Positions 51,101 through 63,560 of a stretch of 64,000 nt of DNA are shown piece after piece. Under the pieces are notes generated by a model. The model saw only the letters and a program-made list of their open reading frames with translations. It ran no database searches and was not told the origin of the DNA. Location: the NCBI GenBank assembly GCA_017163975.1, contig JAFFSR010000251.1:3534001-3598000 (forward strand), given 5' to 3'. A program made the position numbers and the translations under genes. The DNA is from Anastatus disparis. Lineage: Eukaryota > Arthropoda > Insecta > Hymenoptera > Eupelmidae. The stretch's first letter is position 1; the number at the start of each line of letters is the position of its first letter.

Positions 51101-53584
51101 TTCTGACCCACAAGATGAAAATGTTAAACTAAATTAAATTATTAAAATGGGTTAAAGAAATTAGGTTATTATCGAAAATTTTAGAAAGGATATTAAATTT
51201 TATCATGTAGAATAGAATTTAAATTTAATATTTTTATTCAAATTAATTCAGTTATTACACATTTAAATAACTTAATTTAATTAATTTAAATAGAAAAAAA
51301 AATAATAAAATGTATCCGCTATAAATGAAATTTTAATCCGTAAGTACTTAAAGTATTCTATATGCAGTATAATTTAATAATGCATACACGATACTTCGAG
51401 CTAGTTTGTAAAAAGGGATAGTCCATTATGATCGGAGCATAAATAATTTTGCGAATTCACTAGTCGTTACTCGTTCGGCTCGATTGTTCACGATTTACAT
51501 TTTAATGTGTTCAAGTGACATTTCATGCCAATGGAATTGCCGTTTTATACAAGCTAGTTCCTATTAAAAAAAAAACAAAAAAAAAGAGAGATAAAGTAAT
51601 ATCGGATACTTTTCTATATGTAAAAGTCAACGAATCGATGGAGACCAAAAAAAAAAAAAAATATACGCATTACAGGAAACGAGCTTGGACTATAACGAAC
51701 GAATGAATTAACTGGCGCCAGTCAATGTGTATACGGAAGTGTTTTCCGGTTGTAGTTCGTTCTCATTCAATATATTTTTTTCTCTCTTCTCTCTTTTTTT
51801 AGTATGTCCCTGTCGTTTTTTTTTCGACCTCCCTCGAACACCTAATTCAGGAAGTGATTTTGTACTGCAAACAATTCACACACTGATAGACGAGGGTTGA
51901 TGGATTCTTTTTCCCCTTTTTTTTTGTTGTTGTTGTTTTGCAATACACAATTGTATCAGGTACAGATTTCTGTATTAACATTCTTTTTTTTTTTCGTCAA
52001 GTGTTTTCAATTTGCGTTGCAATATTGTTATGCTTTGTTTAAAAGCTGACAAGTATGTACACATGGTAAAAAAATTTTTTTTTCCAACAGGACAAGCAAA
52101 TAAAGATGTTTTAGCGCGAATTTGGATTTTGTCGAAATGATAATTTAAAGTGATTGATTTTAAATGCATTGAAAACAGAGTTGGTTTTTTTTCTCTGGGT
52201 TTGTTACTGTAATTGATCAAATTTCCATAAATTTTGGTAATACGTAGAAACAACAGATTTTGATAATATCATTTTAAATGCCAATTAGATTGCGTACTAA
52301 TTATTATAAGATTATTTAATAAAATTAAACTAAAAATTTGAATAATTAATTTTTTTTTTAATTTGACAAAAAATTGACACGAATTATTCTTTTAATAAAT
52401 GAATAAATTACTCAGTTCGAGGGTATCATATATACGAAACAACGTTGAATTCAATAATGCCTAAAGGAAATGACGTGTAATGCTGAATATATATGCACCG
52501 CGCATCCGCGATGTCGCGTGAGCTATTCTAAATTTATGATTTCTTTCGTTCCAAGTACACGCGTTATACGCGATAACAATACGTTCCCTTTTTTTTTCTT
52601 TTATTATTTTGCTTTCACGACAATAGATTTTTATCGAATTTTATAAACAATGCGTGCCTGAGTTATTTCGTATGTATATGTAAAACATGTACGGCTGTCG
52701 TATATTTTTGAAAATTCAAAAATATATTCGGTTTGAATAGATAACCGTGAAAACAAAATTATCGATTAACCCTGTTCCTTGGTGTGGAGGCTTCGTCGAA
52801 ACGAAATTATTGATTTGACATATTTTCCCTGTATATCTTTGAAGAATTTTAAAAAAGGTTTTGACGTATACAATTTTCAAAAAGAGATTATGTTCATAAA
52901 TCAATGTTACTCCAAATTTTTTATTTTGTTTGAAAGTAAACAGATAATAACAATTGTCGGAAAATATTTTAACAGTTATGAATGATTGAAGTCAAACTCT
53001 TTTGTAAAATCGTAAAGTCAAGACCGGTTATTTTCTAAAATGAATAGGTATACGCAGAGTAAGTTGAAGTGCCAGAATTCATCGATTGCAAACGCTTCTT
53101 GGTTTTCAAAAGGAGAGATTTTATTCATAGATTATTAAAAGGAGAGGATCGATAATTTATAGAGCAAATATTCACATAGAGATTAGCTGTTTGACAATTG
53201 TTATCAGGCTGAGTATTTTTTAAATATTTAAAAGAAAGTCATACTAGTGATAAACCTGTTTTTTTTATTAGAGATAAAAATACCAGTGTATAAGATAGCT
53301 TTTGATTAAACAAATGAAGAAAAATATCCGAAAAATTTATTTAATAAAAACAATTCTAACGTATTTTCAAAAAATTTTCATAAAAATATTCCAAACTTAC
53401 CATCTCACAAATTCCAATAAACTTTTAAATGATCGTCATTCAATAGTTAAATGATACTTCATTCTAAAATTAAATTCTAAAGCTTATACTACAGGCAATT
53501 GGTTAAAAGAAGCTTTTTCCATCAATGTTAGAGGCCATTCGCCCCCCTACGGTGTTTAACGATTGCGTGCCTATACCATATACT

Positions 53585-53602
53585 TTCTCTCTCTCTCTCT
53601 CT
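53585..53602. repeat. (TC)n microsatellite
   Basis: About 18 bp of CT/TC dinucleotide, followed by TTTCAG. Confidence 0.93.
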
Positions 53603-56600
53603 TTTCAGAATTGGCTCGTAAACAGTCTAACACGTATATAAGGACTTGTATTAACATGCAGTGTATATACATATATAGATTGTATGTTATATGTATGTAT
53701 GGTTAAGGTACAATTTGGACAGTTAGTTTATAGTTACCTGCACGTTTACGCCTGTAGGTATTGTAAAATTGTTTCATCGAAGATCGTTAGTTAGCTTGGT
53801 GTGAAAATGATGATTTTTAAGGAAAAACTTTTTCAGATTTAAATTATAGTTGATAGATAGATGTTTATTTTTTATTATTTAATATTGTTGACAGTTCAAC
53901 GATTTTTATGACGATCACGTTAAATGGTGAAATGTTTTATTGGTTACAAGATAAAGCATGATGTCCAACTAAAGCGCGAGTCTTACTACTTGTATAAGAA
54001 GAACTCCTTGATTTCAAGTCGAATTCTTATTGTGTGGTGAAAATTTCAATAGTACAATTAGTACAGAATATTTTAAATCAAATAAAACTATATTTCACGT
54101 TTATCAATTAAATTAATTAATCGTTAATTGAAAATTTTAGTTTTACAAATAAAAGTAAAAACAATCAATTACGACCACTTAAACTCACATCAAGAAATCA
54201 GAAAAGAGAACTGAACTTTAGTGAAGTATATCCTGAATAAACTCTTGAGAAAAATTAATCATTGATATGATTCACTTGATAAAACTGAGCTTCTTCCCAT
54301 TTATTCTTCCATGTATCCACATATTAATTCACTTAAAGTTCAACATTCAGTTATACACGAGTAGCCTCGTTCGCGGATTACAGATAATACTCGTCTTAAA
54401 GAGCATTTGTATAAGGTTGAAGATGATAGAGAGAGAGAGAGAGAATATCCTCCTTAAATATGTAGCCTTTGGCAATCTCTTGCTTCGTATATAACTAACT
54501 CTTCTCTCTTCCTCTTTCTCTTAGTTGCGTAATATCGTTTTCTTGTGTATAACGAGGTTAGTTTAGTCAGCTAGTAGTTTAAGGATATAGGGGGGAAGTA
54601 AGAGAGAGGTCAGGGTGTAGCTGAGCAACTTGTAAGATCGTATTAGATGTATACGGTTTATGTATACCTGTATAGAAGAGCTATATGAAATATTATGTTA
54701 TACAAGGGCTCTAATACGTAAGAGTTAACTATAAGATGAGAATTTGACGCTTTCATAAGAGGATTGTTTCATGGCATTTTAAACGTTTCTCTCATTTCCT
54801 TCTTTTTTCGGTACTATATCATACTCATGTTGTAATAATAACTGTGTATAATGCAAATAAATTAGAAATAGATTTTTAACAAATTCGTTTTTAACAATAG
54901 AATAAATGTTCCAAATTTAATCTACATGTATCTACGTAGAAACGAATTGTGAAAAATAACAAAGAGAAAAAAAAGCTGTAAAAAGATTAATTTTTGGTAG
55001 ATATATCTATTTGTTCAATGGTTTAGAATGATGGAAAAAGAAGGAAAGAAAAAAAGGCATCCAAGATAGAGAAGTAAAGAAGGGTAGCTAACAAATAACA
55101 TTAGGTTCACTATAATCAAATTATATTCTCTCTCTGCTACTCTATGCTGAGCAGCTAAAAAAAAGGCGTGTGGAAATAGAAAAGAAATGAGGAGAAAAAT
55201 GCAATGACCTTAGCGATAAGAAAAATAAAAGGAAAGTCATACGTACACACCTAATGCTCTTAGCTCACTTGTATACAAGAACATATAGAAACAATGACCT
55301 CTTACAGAAAAAAAGGCACAAGAAAATAAAAAAAAAAAGAGAATAACAAGTAGATGGAACGAGAGAAAGAGAGCGAGAGAAATAGAGAATAGAAGAGAGA
55401 AAAAAACAGACGATGAAGAAGGGTGATAAGGGTTCGAGATAAGAAGAGTAAGCGTAGCAAGAGCAGCAAAGCATCCTTGATAATATCCGGAGGGCAACCA
55501 GGACGAGAGTTTACCTCCCCCTTTTTCACCCTCCCTTTCCTCTTCACTTTGCCCCCTTCTTCTTCTTCTTATCTTACGCCTGTATGTTACTGGTTCTCTC
55601 TCGCTCTGTCTTTTTTTTTCTTCTTTTTCTCTTTCATGCTTAGTTTTCGAGGATTCTATGGCATCCTTTAAGTTGCCTCCCTAACACGTGTGCATAAAGG
55701 AAAGGAGGAAGATATCGAAGATCTTTTCTTACATTCCTAGGAAAGAGTAAGAGAATAAGACTTATCTTGTGAAACTAACTGCCGAAATCGTTGAGAAATT
55801 TTGTTCTTTTCGGAGCTTTAGGGAGAGAGAAAGAGAGAAAGAGAGAGATATGTGTTAGACTTTACTAAAAGAGAGTCTGGATAGTAGATAACAAGTTGCG
55901 ATGTTGTACTACTACGAACTGTCGCAACGACTAATTTTATGGGATTCGTAAAGGAGTTTGGTACTTTTCGGTTTCGTCTCTAGTTACTCTTTGTTTGAGC
56001 ATGAGTTTATAGACTAGAGAAAGTGAAATTGATTATTGATGTATATAGTTCTATTGTTGTATAACCTTCTAGAAATTCAATGAGTATATCATTTTTAATA
56101 TAAAAAATTCTACAATTTTTATATAGTACTTTTAGACGATTCGAGACCCCCTCACCACCGCTCCCTCGAGAAAGTAGTGGGGAGATCCAGAACTCTTTTC
56201 GTGTATCCACATTAAAACTTTCAAACGAAATACTCTTATATAAATAATTAAAAATTATGTCTAAATTAAATATCTTATTAAACGTTCCTTACATAAAATC
56301 ACAATCCTGGTTCATTTCCGCACTGAAATTATAACTATTTTTAGACCAAAACTTCAAGTTTGCTTCCTCATCGTTTATTTCAAAGATTTTGTTTTATTTA
56401 CATAAAAAATAAAAGTGTCGATAAGATTTAAGGCAAAAAAAGCAAAGAAAAAAAAAAGTTTTCTTTTGCACTTCGAAACGATAATTCACACTGGGTATCA
56501 TAGTCCGGCAGTAAGTTATTCGGCGACTTGCGCAAGCCAATACTTTTCTATATCCCAAAGTAAAATATAAAAAAGAGGAAAGAAAGAAACGGGATAAGAC

Positions 56601-57584
56601 GTTGCGGTAAAAAAAAGAAAGAAATGCGGCCAAGTTGGAGGATCGGGATTATCGATTTGCAAAAATAAGGGCAAAAGAAAAAGGTGACATGATGTAGTCA
56701 AGAGAGAAGTTAAATACTAAAATCTAAATGCTCCAAGTTTTCGAATTCGTTAATGACGTTATAATTTTACTATTTTACATGTTATTTAAATTAAAGTAAA
56801 CATCGATATGAAAAAATATGCCAACTTTACGTATTTATACAACTTGAAAAAAATTTTATTCACTTTAATGTAAAAATTTTTTCCTTTGAATGTTGAAATC
56901 TCGAAAATGTATAATTAGTCTTATTTACCAAGATAACAGACAGGGAAAAAAGTGAAAAAAGAAAAATGTTAAATTAAATGTTCTTTCATAAATATAAGGA
57001 AAGATTACATTAACATTTCATAAACACGAAGTATCGTATAAACAGCTTACATGTTTATCCAATAATCGAGCGTCATGCAAGCTCGCATGCTTAACTTTTC
57101 ACTTATTTGAATAAAAACCGCGTAAATATGTGAGTAATTAAATAAATTGTTATTAATTAATTTTCATTAATCGCATAAATAAAGACTATACTTTTTTTTA
57201 TTTTTTAATCTGTGTAGTTTCAATCTCAAATTATCTCTCATTAAAAAAATAAAGTGCAATCGTATTGTTACATCAAAATTTTAAATACTATTTTTCTTTA
57301 TTCTACAGCACCGTTCGTGATTTTATTTTACGTCTGCAATATGAAAACTATTTTTTTATTACTTTGAGATATTTATTTGTACGAATGAAAAAATATAATG
57401 AATAAATATTTTTAAAAAATAAGAAAATATAATATCATATGTTATAAATTGAAATAAATATATGAAAAAGAAAGTAAATTTTGATCTTTGAAAAAGTAGT
57501 ACTTTTTCAATAAGATAACTTTTTCGCTTTTCACTTTGAAAAATTCAAAAAGCTTTTCCAAATTCACTTATTTTTTCAAAAGTT

Positions 57585-57601
57585 AAAAAAAAAAAAAAAA
57601 A
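57585..57601. repeat. A17 homopolymer
   Basis: Seventeen consecutive A on the + strand. No open frame or element with a recognisable 3' end precedes it, so it is not treated as a retrotransposon tail. Confidence 0.9.
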
Positions 57602-57904
57602 GACAGAAAAGAAAGTCAAGTGACGAAGAAAGTAGCGTACAAAGAAAACTATCGTGTCTCGAAACTACATATCAGCTTCGGTCTTTTTTTTCTTCTTTTC
57701 TTTCTTTTTCAAGTCTCTGATACCACAAACTGTAAACGGTAAAATGTAGAAGCTATAGTATAGATGTGAAATATATATACTTTGGACAGAAATAAAGCCA
57801 TGTTCCACGCGAAAGATTACCGGATTCAAGCATGTCGTATACATAGAAAAGCAACATACAAGTCTATATCTTCCTTTCCTCCTGCTCTACTTGGCTCCCT
57901 AAAA

Positions 57905-57939
57905 CCCCCTACACAACCACCCCCCCCCCCTATACCCCC
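57905..57939 (-). other. G-quadruplex candidate on the sense strand
   Basis: The + strand has C5 (57905-57909), C11 (57920-57930) and C5 (57935-57939). The minus, sense strand therefore reads G5, four bases, G11, ten bases, G5. Since G11 can supply two runs, four runs of at least three G with short loops are available. Long C/G runs are rare in this window. Confidence 0.6.
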
Positions 57940-58108
57940 TTCTTTTTCGTTGTTAAGAAAATAGAATAGAAAAGAGAATAGAAAGAGATGGAATAAGCGT
58001 TGCTTTATAATGCCAACGAAAAACCTTTAACGTCGACCCCCTTTACCCTCTAAAAATGTCTATATATGCGGGCACCAAGCGCGAAAGTCGAGATAAAACT
58101 TGTGTACG

Positions 58109-58131
58109 TCTCTCTCTCTCTCTTTCTCTCT
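58109..58131. repeat. (TC)n microsatellite
   Basis: About 23 bp of TC repeat with one TTT interruption. Confidence 0.93.
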
Positions 58132-60633
58132 TGTCTGAACAAAATAATGCCAAGAGAAAGCTTTAGATATATACATATATATTAGGTATATACGGGTGCA
58201 AAAAAAAAGAGTTTTGCAGGTCGACGAAGAGGAAAGATACAACAAACCAAAAGCTTGAACAAACTGTCTGTATATATAGATATTGTTTAGTTTATTTCTT
58301 CATTTCTTTTTTGTTTTTATTTTTCATTTTATTTTTGGAGTAACTACGAGATTACGGGGATAAACTTTAAAAGGAGTAGCTTTCCTTTCAATGAAAAGTA
58401 GAAACAAAAGAGGATCAAAGTTTTGAGTTGTTTTTGCATGGAAAAAGTAATAATTAACGTTTTCGAATAGTTCAACTTAATTTGTTATTTTTATTCTTTT
58501 TTTTTTTTATTTTTTTTTTATTTAACAATTAAAACTAGTGCAAAGTTTTAAGAACTAATTTTATCAGAATTTCGTACTTTTAAAACAATATAACATTCTT
58601 TTACACTTTTGAAAAACAATAAATAAAATTCTATTTTTATTCAGTTTCGAATCCCAAGCTAATTAACTTTAGAAAAACAAAAAAAAAGCTACAAATATTT
58701 TCTCCAGTTATTTCAATCATTGTAAAATTTGATCATATTTATCTCATAAAGTTTGCAAAAAAAAAGCAGCCGTAATTTTTCATTATTCAAAATATACATA
58801 CATCTCCATTGTACGGCAGTAAAATAAACTTTCCATTATATTACCAAATACAATATTGTGTTATATATGTGGAAAGCTTGCGCATCGACGTTGTCGATAA
58901 TATAAGGGAAATAAAAGAAAGAAAGAAAAAAAAAAGAATAACAGCGTACACCCATAAAATACTCTATATTTCACTTTAGCAAATGTAAACTACATACGCA
59001 CGCATATCGAAAGAAACATTTCCGCGCGCACGATGGCGTAACTCGTAAACTTCTTTATCATGGATAAATATTAAAATTAATTGTCTTCTCTTTATATCTT
59101 CTAAATGTATACGTATTTTTCGTTTTCAATCTTTTTTCTCTGGTACTGTTTTTCTCTTTTTATCTTTTCACCATTCCTCGACTACTCGAAAATGCTGATA
59201 ATATTTTTATGATACCAAATTATACGATCTCTCTATACGTTTTCTATTTCTCTTTATGCTGTACTGTGGACTATTTTTCTTCCCCCTTTTTTTGACGTTC
59301 GTATGTAGGAGGAGTGTGAATTTGCGAGCAAGCGGTCGAGTAACGACAAACTTTTATGTAAATTGCGCTGGCCATTTAAAAAAAAAAAGGGTCAGTCAAA
59401 ATTACAGAAAGAGAAAGATAATAGTATCATTTTAAACGTACATATATACGCGCGAAGAGAGGGTGGAGGTTATGTAGTCGTTATATACTCCAGTTGAGGA
59501 CGGGGGTTGGCAGAGAAATAAAAATAAACGACAGAGAGGAAGAAATTATTTTTATTAAAAGAATTCACTTTACCATTACCGGAATTTTTTTTTTTTTTTT
59601 TCATTTTTTTATTCTCTTTTGCTATTTAAAGGAAAGAGAAAGAGGGAAAAAAGAGCATTCCTTTCAATTTTTCCTTCCGGTCTTTTATTACTGTTTTTTC
59701 ACGTTGAATAATTATTAATTTTAATAGCGCAATATATGATAGTAAGCTTTTTTTTTACCCACTTCGTTATTTTTCAATTTAATTTTATTATAGCCGAGAT
59801 TAATTTTTAATTTATTTACTTTATTTTTTGCTTTCCCTGATCATTTTTTTTTTATCTCGATGTATTTCAAAATTTTATGATATAATTATTCGCGCAAATA
59901 TTAATAAATTTATATTTAATTAAATCCTGTAATTTAAATCCAACATTTTATGCATTACGTTAATTAATACTAAAATACTGCATGGATAATGAATAATTTG
60001 AAAATTTTAAAAATCAATGCACTACCTTAAATTAAAAATGAACTTAATAATGCTCGAGACTTATAAATTATCACGTAACGTATCAGTCATTATCATTTTC
60101 AACGAAATGATAATATTATGTCTTGATTAATGGATTTTTAATATGTCTTTTAATGGAAATCGCATAATTTATTATTATCAAATGTAATAATCCATTAACG
60201 TTCGTATTGCATAAATCTAATGATATTCCGAATATTTTATCGTGCACAAAATTATTGTAATTCGTTTTATTTGTTAAACAACTTTCAATGTTTTGCAACA
60301 ATATTAAAATTCTATTGATTAGGTAATGAAAATGATGGAAAATAAAACTAAAAACAAGTTAATAAAGATTTGAATCAATTAATTACAAGCAAATTAATCC
60401 TCGTACGAGAGAATTGCGCAAACAACTGTATATTCATTTGTATAATCAAATACTTTTGGAAAATCGCTATTTAACAAAGCACGTAATAATACATGACGAG
60501 CATGGCATGTATCATAAATCGAGAGTCGCGTGGCCATTTAATTGGATATTATCATTTAACTGAATGTTACATAAAGTGCTTTTGCGTGAATGTTTGTGTA
60601 TGTATGTATGGGTGCGCGCTTGTATAATTGCGC

Positions 60634-60649
60634 ATATATATATATATAT
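60634..60649. repeat. (AT)8 microsatellite
   Basis: Sixteen bases of alternating AT, next to TGCGC and GCATG sequence. Confidence 0.93.
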
Positions 60650-61477
60650 GCATGTCTGTGTATTGAGGATTGGGTTTATGGTAAAGGTCCGAATGCAAAT
60701 TTTGTTAGCATGAAAATGCCAAATTTGGTTATATAATGCGATTTAATTTTTTTTTGTTTTTTCTTTTTTAATGAATGGACGTTTGACAATTGCGGTTAAA
60801 TTAAGTCTATATTAATTGAATGTTTGTATGGTAAACCTTTCCGGTAGGCAAACGCTTTAAACTTTATATAGACGTAATTTTTAAAAAAAATTTGTTAGGT
60901 TTATTAACATTACAGTATCTACTTTATTGTCTTTATATTTTTTAACGTAATTAGTCCGTTTTTGGTAACTTATAGTCGTACATAAAAAAAACCATATGTT
61001 TAATATTTATAATTAATTTTGTCCTTTTATCAGGCATGTCCAATTACTAGGAAATTCACTCTAAATTACAATAAAATGATTCATTAAAATTTAGTAATTT
61101 ATTTTTTGATTTTTCGTAATTTATTATATTTAGTCTTTATAATCTCAAAAAAATAAAAACCCAATAAATGAAAAGACAAAACAATCATAATAAAGAAGAA
61201 TCCGACAAAAAAAAGTACTCACAAATCATAGTGCGATGAAAAAAAAAGTAATGAAGCAAAGCAATAAATTGTTATTAAAATTAAGAAACATCAAAGTGAC
61301 AATCTTGAAGCTGTGAATCATCAAGAGAATTCCATTTTGGTAATTGGCAATAATCGAATCTTACCAATGTACGCAATTCTTATAACAGCTTCAATTTAAT
61401 ATCAATGCTAGTGTATATCTTTTCACTCTGTTACTTATTCTCTCTTTCTCTATTTTTTTATTCACAAAAAAAAATGC

Positions 61478-61495
61478 GTTGATCGTACGATCAAC
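61478..61495. repeat. Perfect 18-bp palindrome
   Basis: GTTGATCGTACGATCAAC is identical to its own reverse complement, with no spacer. It is not a TA or GT repeat, so slippage does not explain it. Confidence 0.9.
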
Positions 61496-62283
61496 TTGAT
61501 GAATGGTTTTATATATATCGAATGATTTCAAACCAACGTGTATATGTATGCACATAATGTATATATTTATAGCTTGTTATATGTATATATATATATTTTT
61601 TTTGTTTGATTTTATTTTTTCACACGATAGCTGGTCGATAGCAAGGACGACTACAAAACTAGGACGTATATGAACACTTGATTTATTGCATGCGGCATTC
61701 ATTTATGCACAAATTTATACAGTTTACTTTTTTTTTCGGTGAAGAATATTTCAAATGAATAGTGAATTATTATTTACTTTTTTTTTATATTGGTTATTGC
61801 TGAATAAATTAAACAAGTTATATATTACGTTGGTTTAACAAAAGTAAAACTTGTCCAACTTTTGCATTTAAAGACATTTTAATTTCCCAAATTTCCGAAA
61901 ATCAACGTCCTCCTATTATTCTTCAAACAATAAAATGAAACATTAAAAATATTTGATAGTGTCTGCATTTCATTAAAAGATAATAAATTCTGCATGCGTC
62001 AAATTGTTGTATCGACAGAGTTAATAACACGCAAAAAGAAAAGAGAATTAAGCAACAACATGACGTTATATCCCATAAAGCCCACTAATACAGTTTTGTG
62101 GGTGTGCGCGTATGTGCGTGCTCTTGCTCTTGAGCGTTAATGCAAATTTCCCTCGGTTAATGATGAAAATCGAGTTGCGATGTAAGCTTCTCTCCTCCCT
62201 TATATACATATGCGTAGATGAGATGCATAGAATGAGAAAGATAGACAGAGAGCTAAAGAGAGAGAGAGATGGAAAGTGTATAT

Positions 62284-62299
62284 ACATGTACGTACATGT
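62284..62299. repeat. Perfect 16-bp palindrome
   Basis: ACATGTACGTACATGT equals its reverse complement. It lies among TATA and GTAC-rich bases common throughout the window. Confidence 0.9.
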
Positions 62300-63033
62300 T
62301 AATGGGTAATAACCGGCGAGTTAAGCTTAAAATTACAGGGCGCAGGTACATGGAAAGATCTGTTTACAGTCGGTGTTAGTGTTAAATTCTGTATTTGTTA
62401 TAGTACTATACAGTAATGCCGAAATGTTTTCATGCTCGAATTGATGAATAATAAATAATCTTTTTTTTTGCAACATTAAAAGAATTGAATGTAATTTATT
62501 TGAAAATTTGATTAAAAATGAAATGTCGTTTGAAAATATTATTAAAAATGAAAATTTTGGCTGGGACAAGCAGAAATTAAATTTGTTATAAAAATAACTG
62601 CGCTCGCTGGATTTTTTAATTAAACCAAATAAATTTACTTATAATTTTAATTTGAAATTTCGCATTTCATAATTGAACATCATAAAAATGTAAAAAGTTT
62701 TAATAATAAAAATGCAAATGATTGAACATTAAGCGATTTTATCACGACTAACCAACATAATAAATGTCCTGTCAAATTCAATACTCCGACAAAATGCATT
62801 TCTAAACCATATATGAGAGGAAGAGAGGGAGTCAGTCCAGAGTGAAATTCTCTACCTTCCTCTCTATATATCCTCCTAACCACTTGGATCTCTTTAGTCA
62901 AGTAAAGGCTCTTGTTACCTCTTTGCATTATATATCTTTGGTCCTTTCTCGTTGGTGCATGTGACGAAAACTAGAGCCTCCTACCCCTTCTCCCCCCACT
63001 TTTCCAACCTCTCTGAATTTAATCAATGAGAAG

Positions 63034-63051
63034 CAAGCTCAAGCTCAAGCT
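63034..63051. repeat. (CAAGCT)3 tandem hexamer
   Basis: Three exact CAAGCT units, preceded by a related AAGC. Confidence 0.92.
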
Positions 63052-63442
63052 TCGATGGTTCGTTTGCAAAGAGGTATACTTACTACTACTATTACTGCCA
63101 TATATATCGTATGGATATATATACATATATATGGTTTGAAATTTCATGTGGTTTTATATGTGCACTCGTTATGCACCAGAAATAGGAGATGAAGTATATT
63201 TATTTTATTTGATATTTAAATTTAAATACGTTTTAAGAAACTTCTTAATTACTTTAAAATTTAGCCTTTTTATTTAATTACATTATTAAACGAACTTTCA
63301 GAATTTTAATCTCAAATATTTGGCTAATTGGACTCTCATATGGTTTAGAATGCGTTTGTACTCTCTAATGCTTATTTAAAGATTAAAAAGAAAGGTTTTA
63401 TAAATCCATCCATGTTTGTATAACGTATGATAACGTACTTAC

Positions 63443-63560
63443 CTCGACAAGAGTGATGAGGATGATGAAAAGTGGTGGTGGACAGCAGGTGTAGTGGTCC
63501 GCATAGTATTTACGATCGCGTTCTTCCGTTAGAAATTCATCACCGATCATTCGGACCATT
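63443..63560 (-). CDS. Rhomboid-family intramembrane protease, internal exon (pre-TM1 segment and TM1)
   Basis: Internal exon of 118 nt. It follows a GCTTACAG acceptor (AG at 63562-63561) and ends at GAG|GTAAGT (63443|63442). Its first base completes a codon from an upstream exon; 39 codons follow, ending in phase 0. The translation begins MVRMIGDEFLTEERDRKYYA and continues with DHYTCCPPPLFIILITLVE. The acidic DRKYYADHYTCCPPP segment just before a hydrophobic helix is characteristic of RHBDL1/RHBDL3 and insect rhomboid-4-like proteins, which carry EF-hand-like regions further upstream. Those would lie beyond the right edge. The ATG here is internal, since the acceptor precedes it by one base. 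Together with the exon at 4538-4680 it forms a complete TM1. The exact paralogue cannot be fixed. Confidence 0.93.

Larger units (their letters stand above)
48001..55200. other. Intron section: no gene seen
   Basis: AT-rich sequence with GA repeats (48087-48113 and 54428-54444), a CT run (53585-53602), a TTG run near 51925-51937, a 15-A run at 51647-51661 and a purine stretch around 50006-50060. An AG|GT junction at 53738/53737 on the minus strand has an acceptable donor but no pyrimidine tract. No exon recognised. Confidence 0.75.
4681..63442 (-). other. 58.8-kb intron of the rhomboid-family gene
   Basis: On the minus strand the donor GAG|GTAAGT lies at 63443|63442 and the acceptor TTACAG|TTG at 4681|4680. 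Joining the flanks gives an unbroken phase-0 reading (ITLVE followed by LGVFTYYT) that completes TM1, so no coding exon is missing between them. No nested protein gene or RNA gene was recognised on either strand. A candidate recursive-splice site sits about 45% of the way along in the direction of transcription. The sub-entries below describe the contents by section. Confidence 0.92.
55201..63442. other. Intron section: no gene seen
   Basis: A purine-rich stretch (55310-55470) is followed by a pyrimidine-rich stretch (55511-55640). Other items are 17 A at 57585-57601, C-runs at 57905-57939, a TC run at 58109-58131, 17 T at 59585-59601, an (AT)8 at 60634-60649, palindromes at 61478-61495 and 62284-62299, and (CAAGCT)3 at 63034-63051. 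No exon recognised before the donor at 63442. Confidence 0.75.

Noticed and set aside
53730..53752. Second recursive splice site (minus strand, AG/GT at 53738/53737)
   Set aside because: The donor GTAACT is acceptable, but the upstream sequence is not pyrimidine-rich.
57585..57601. Poly(A) tail of a LINE or processed pseudogene
   Set aside because: No coding remnant or element body adjoins it; A-runs of similar length occur all over the window.
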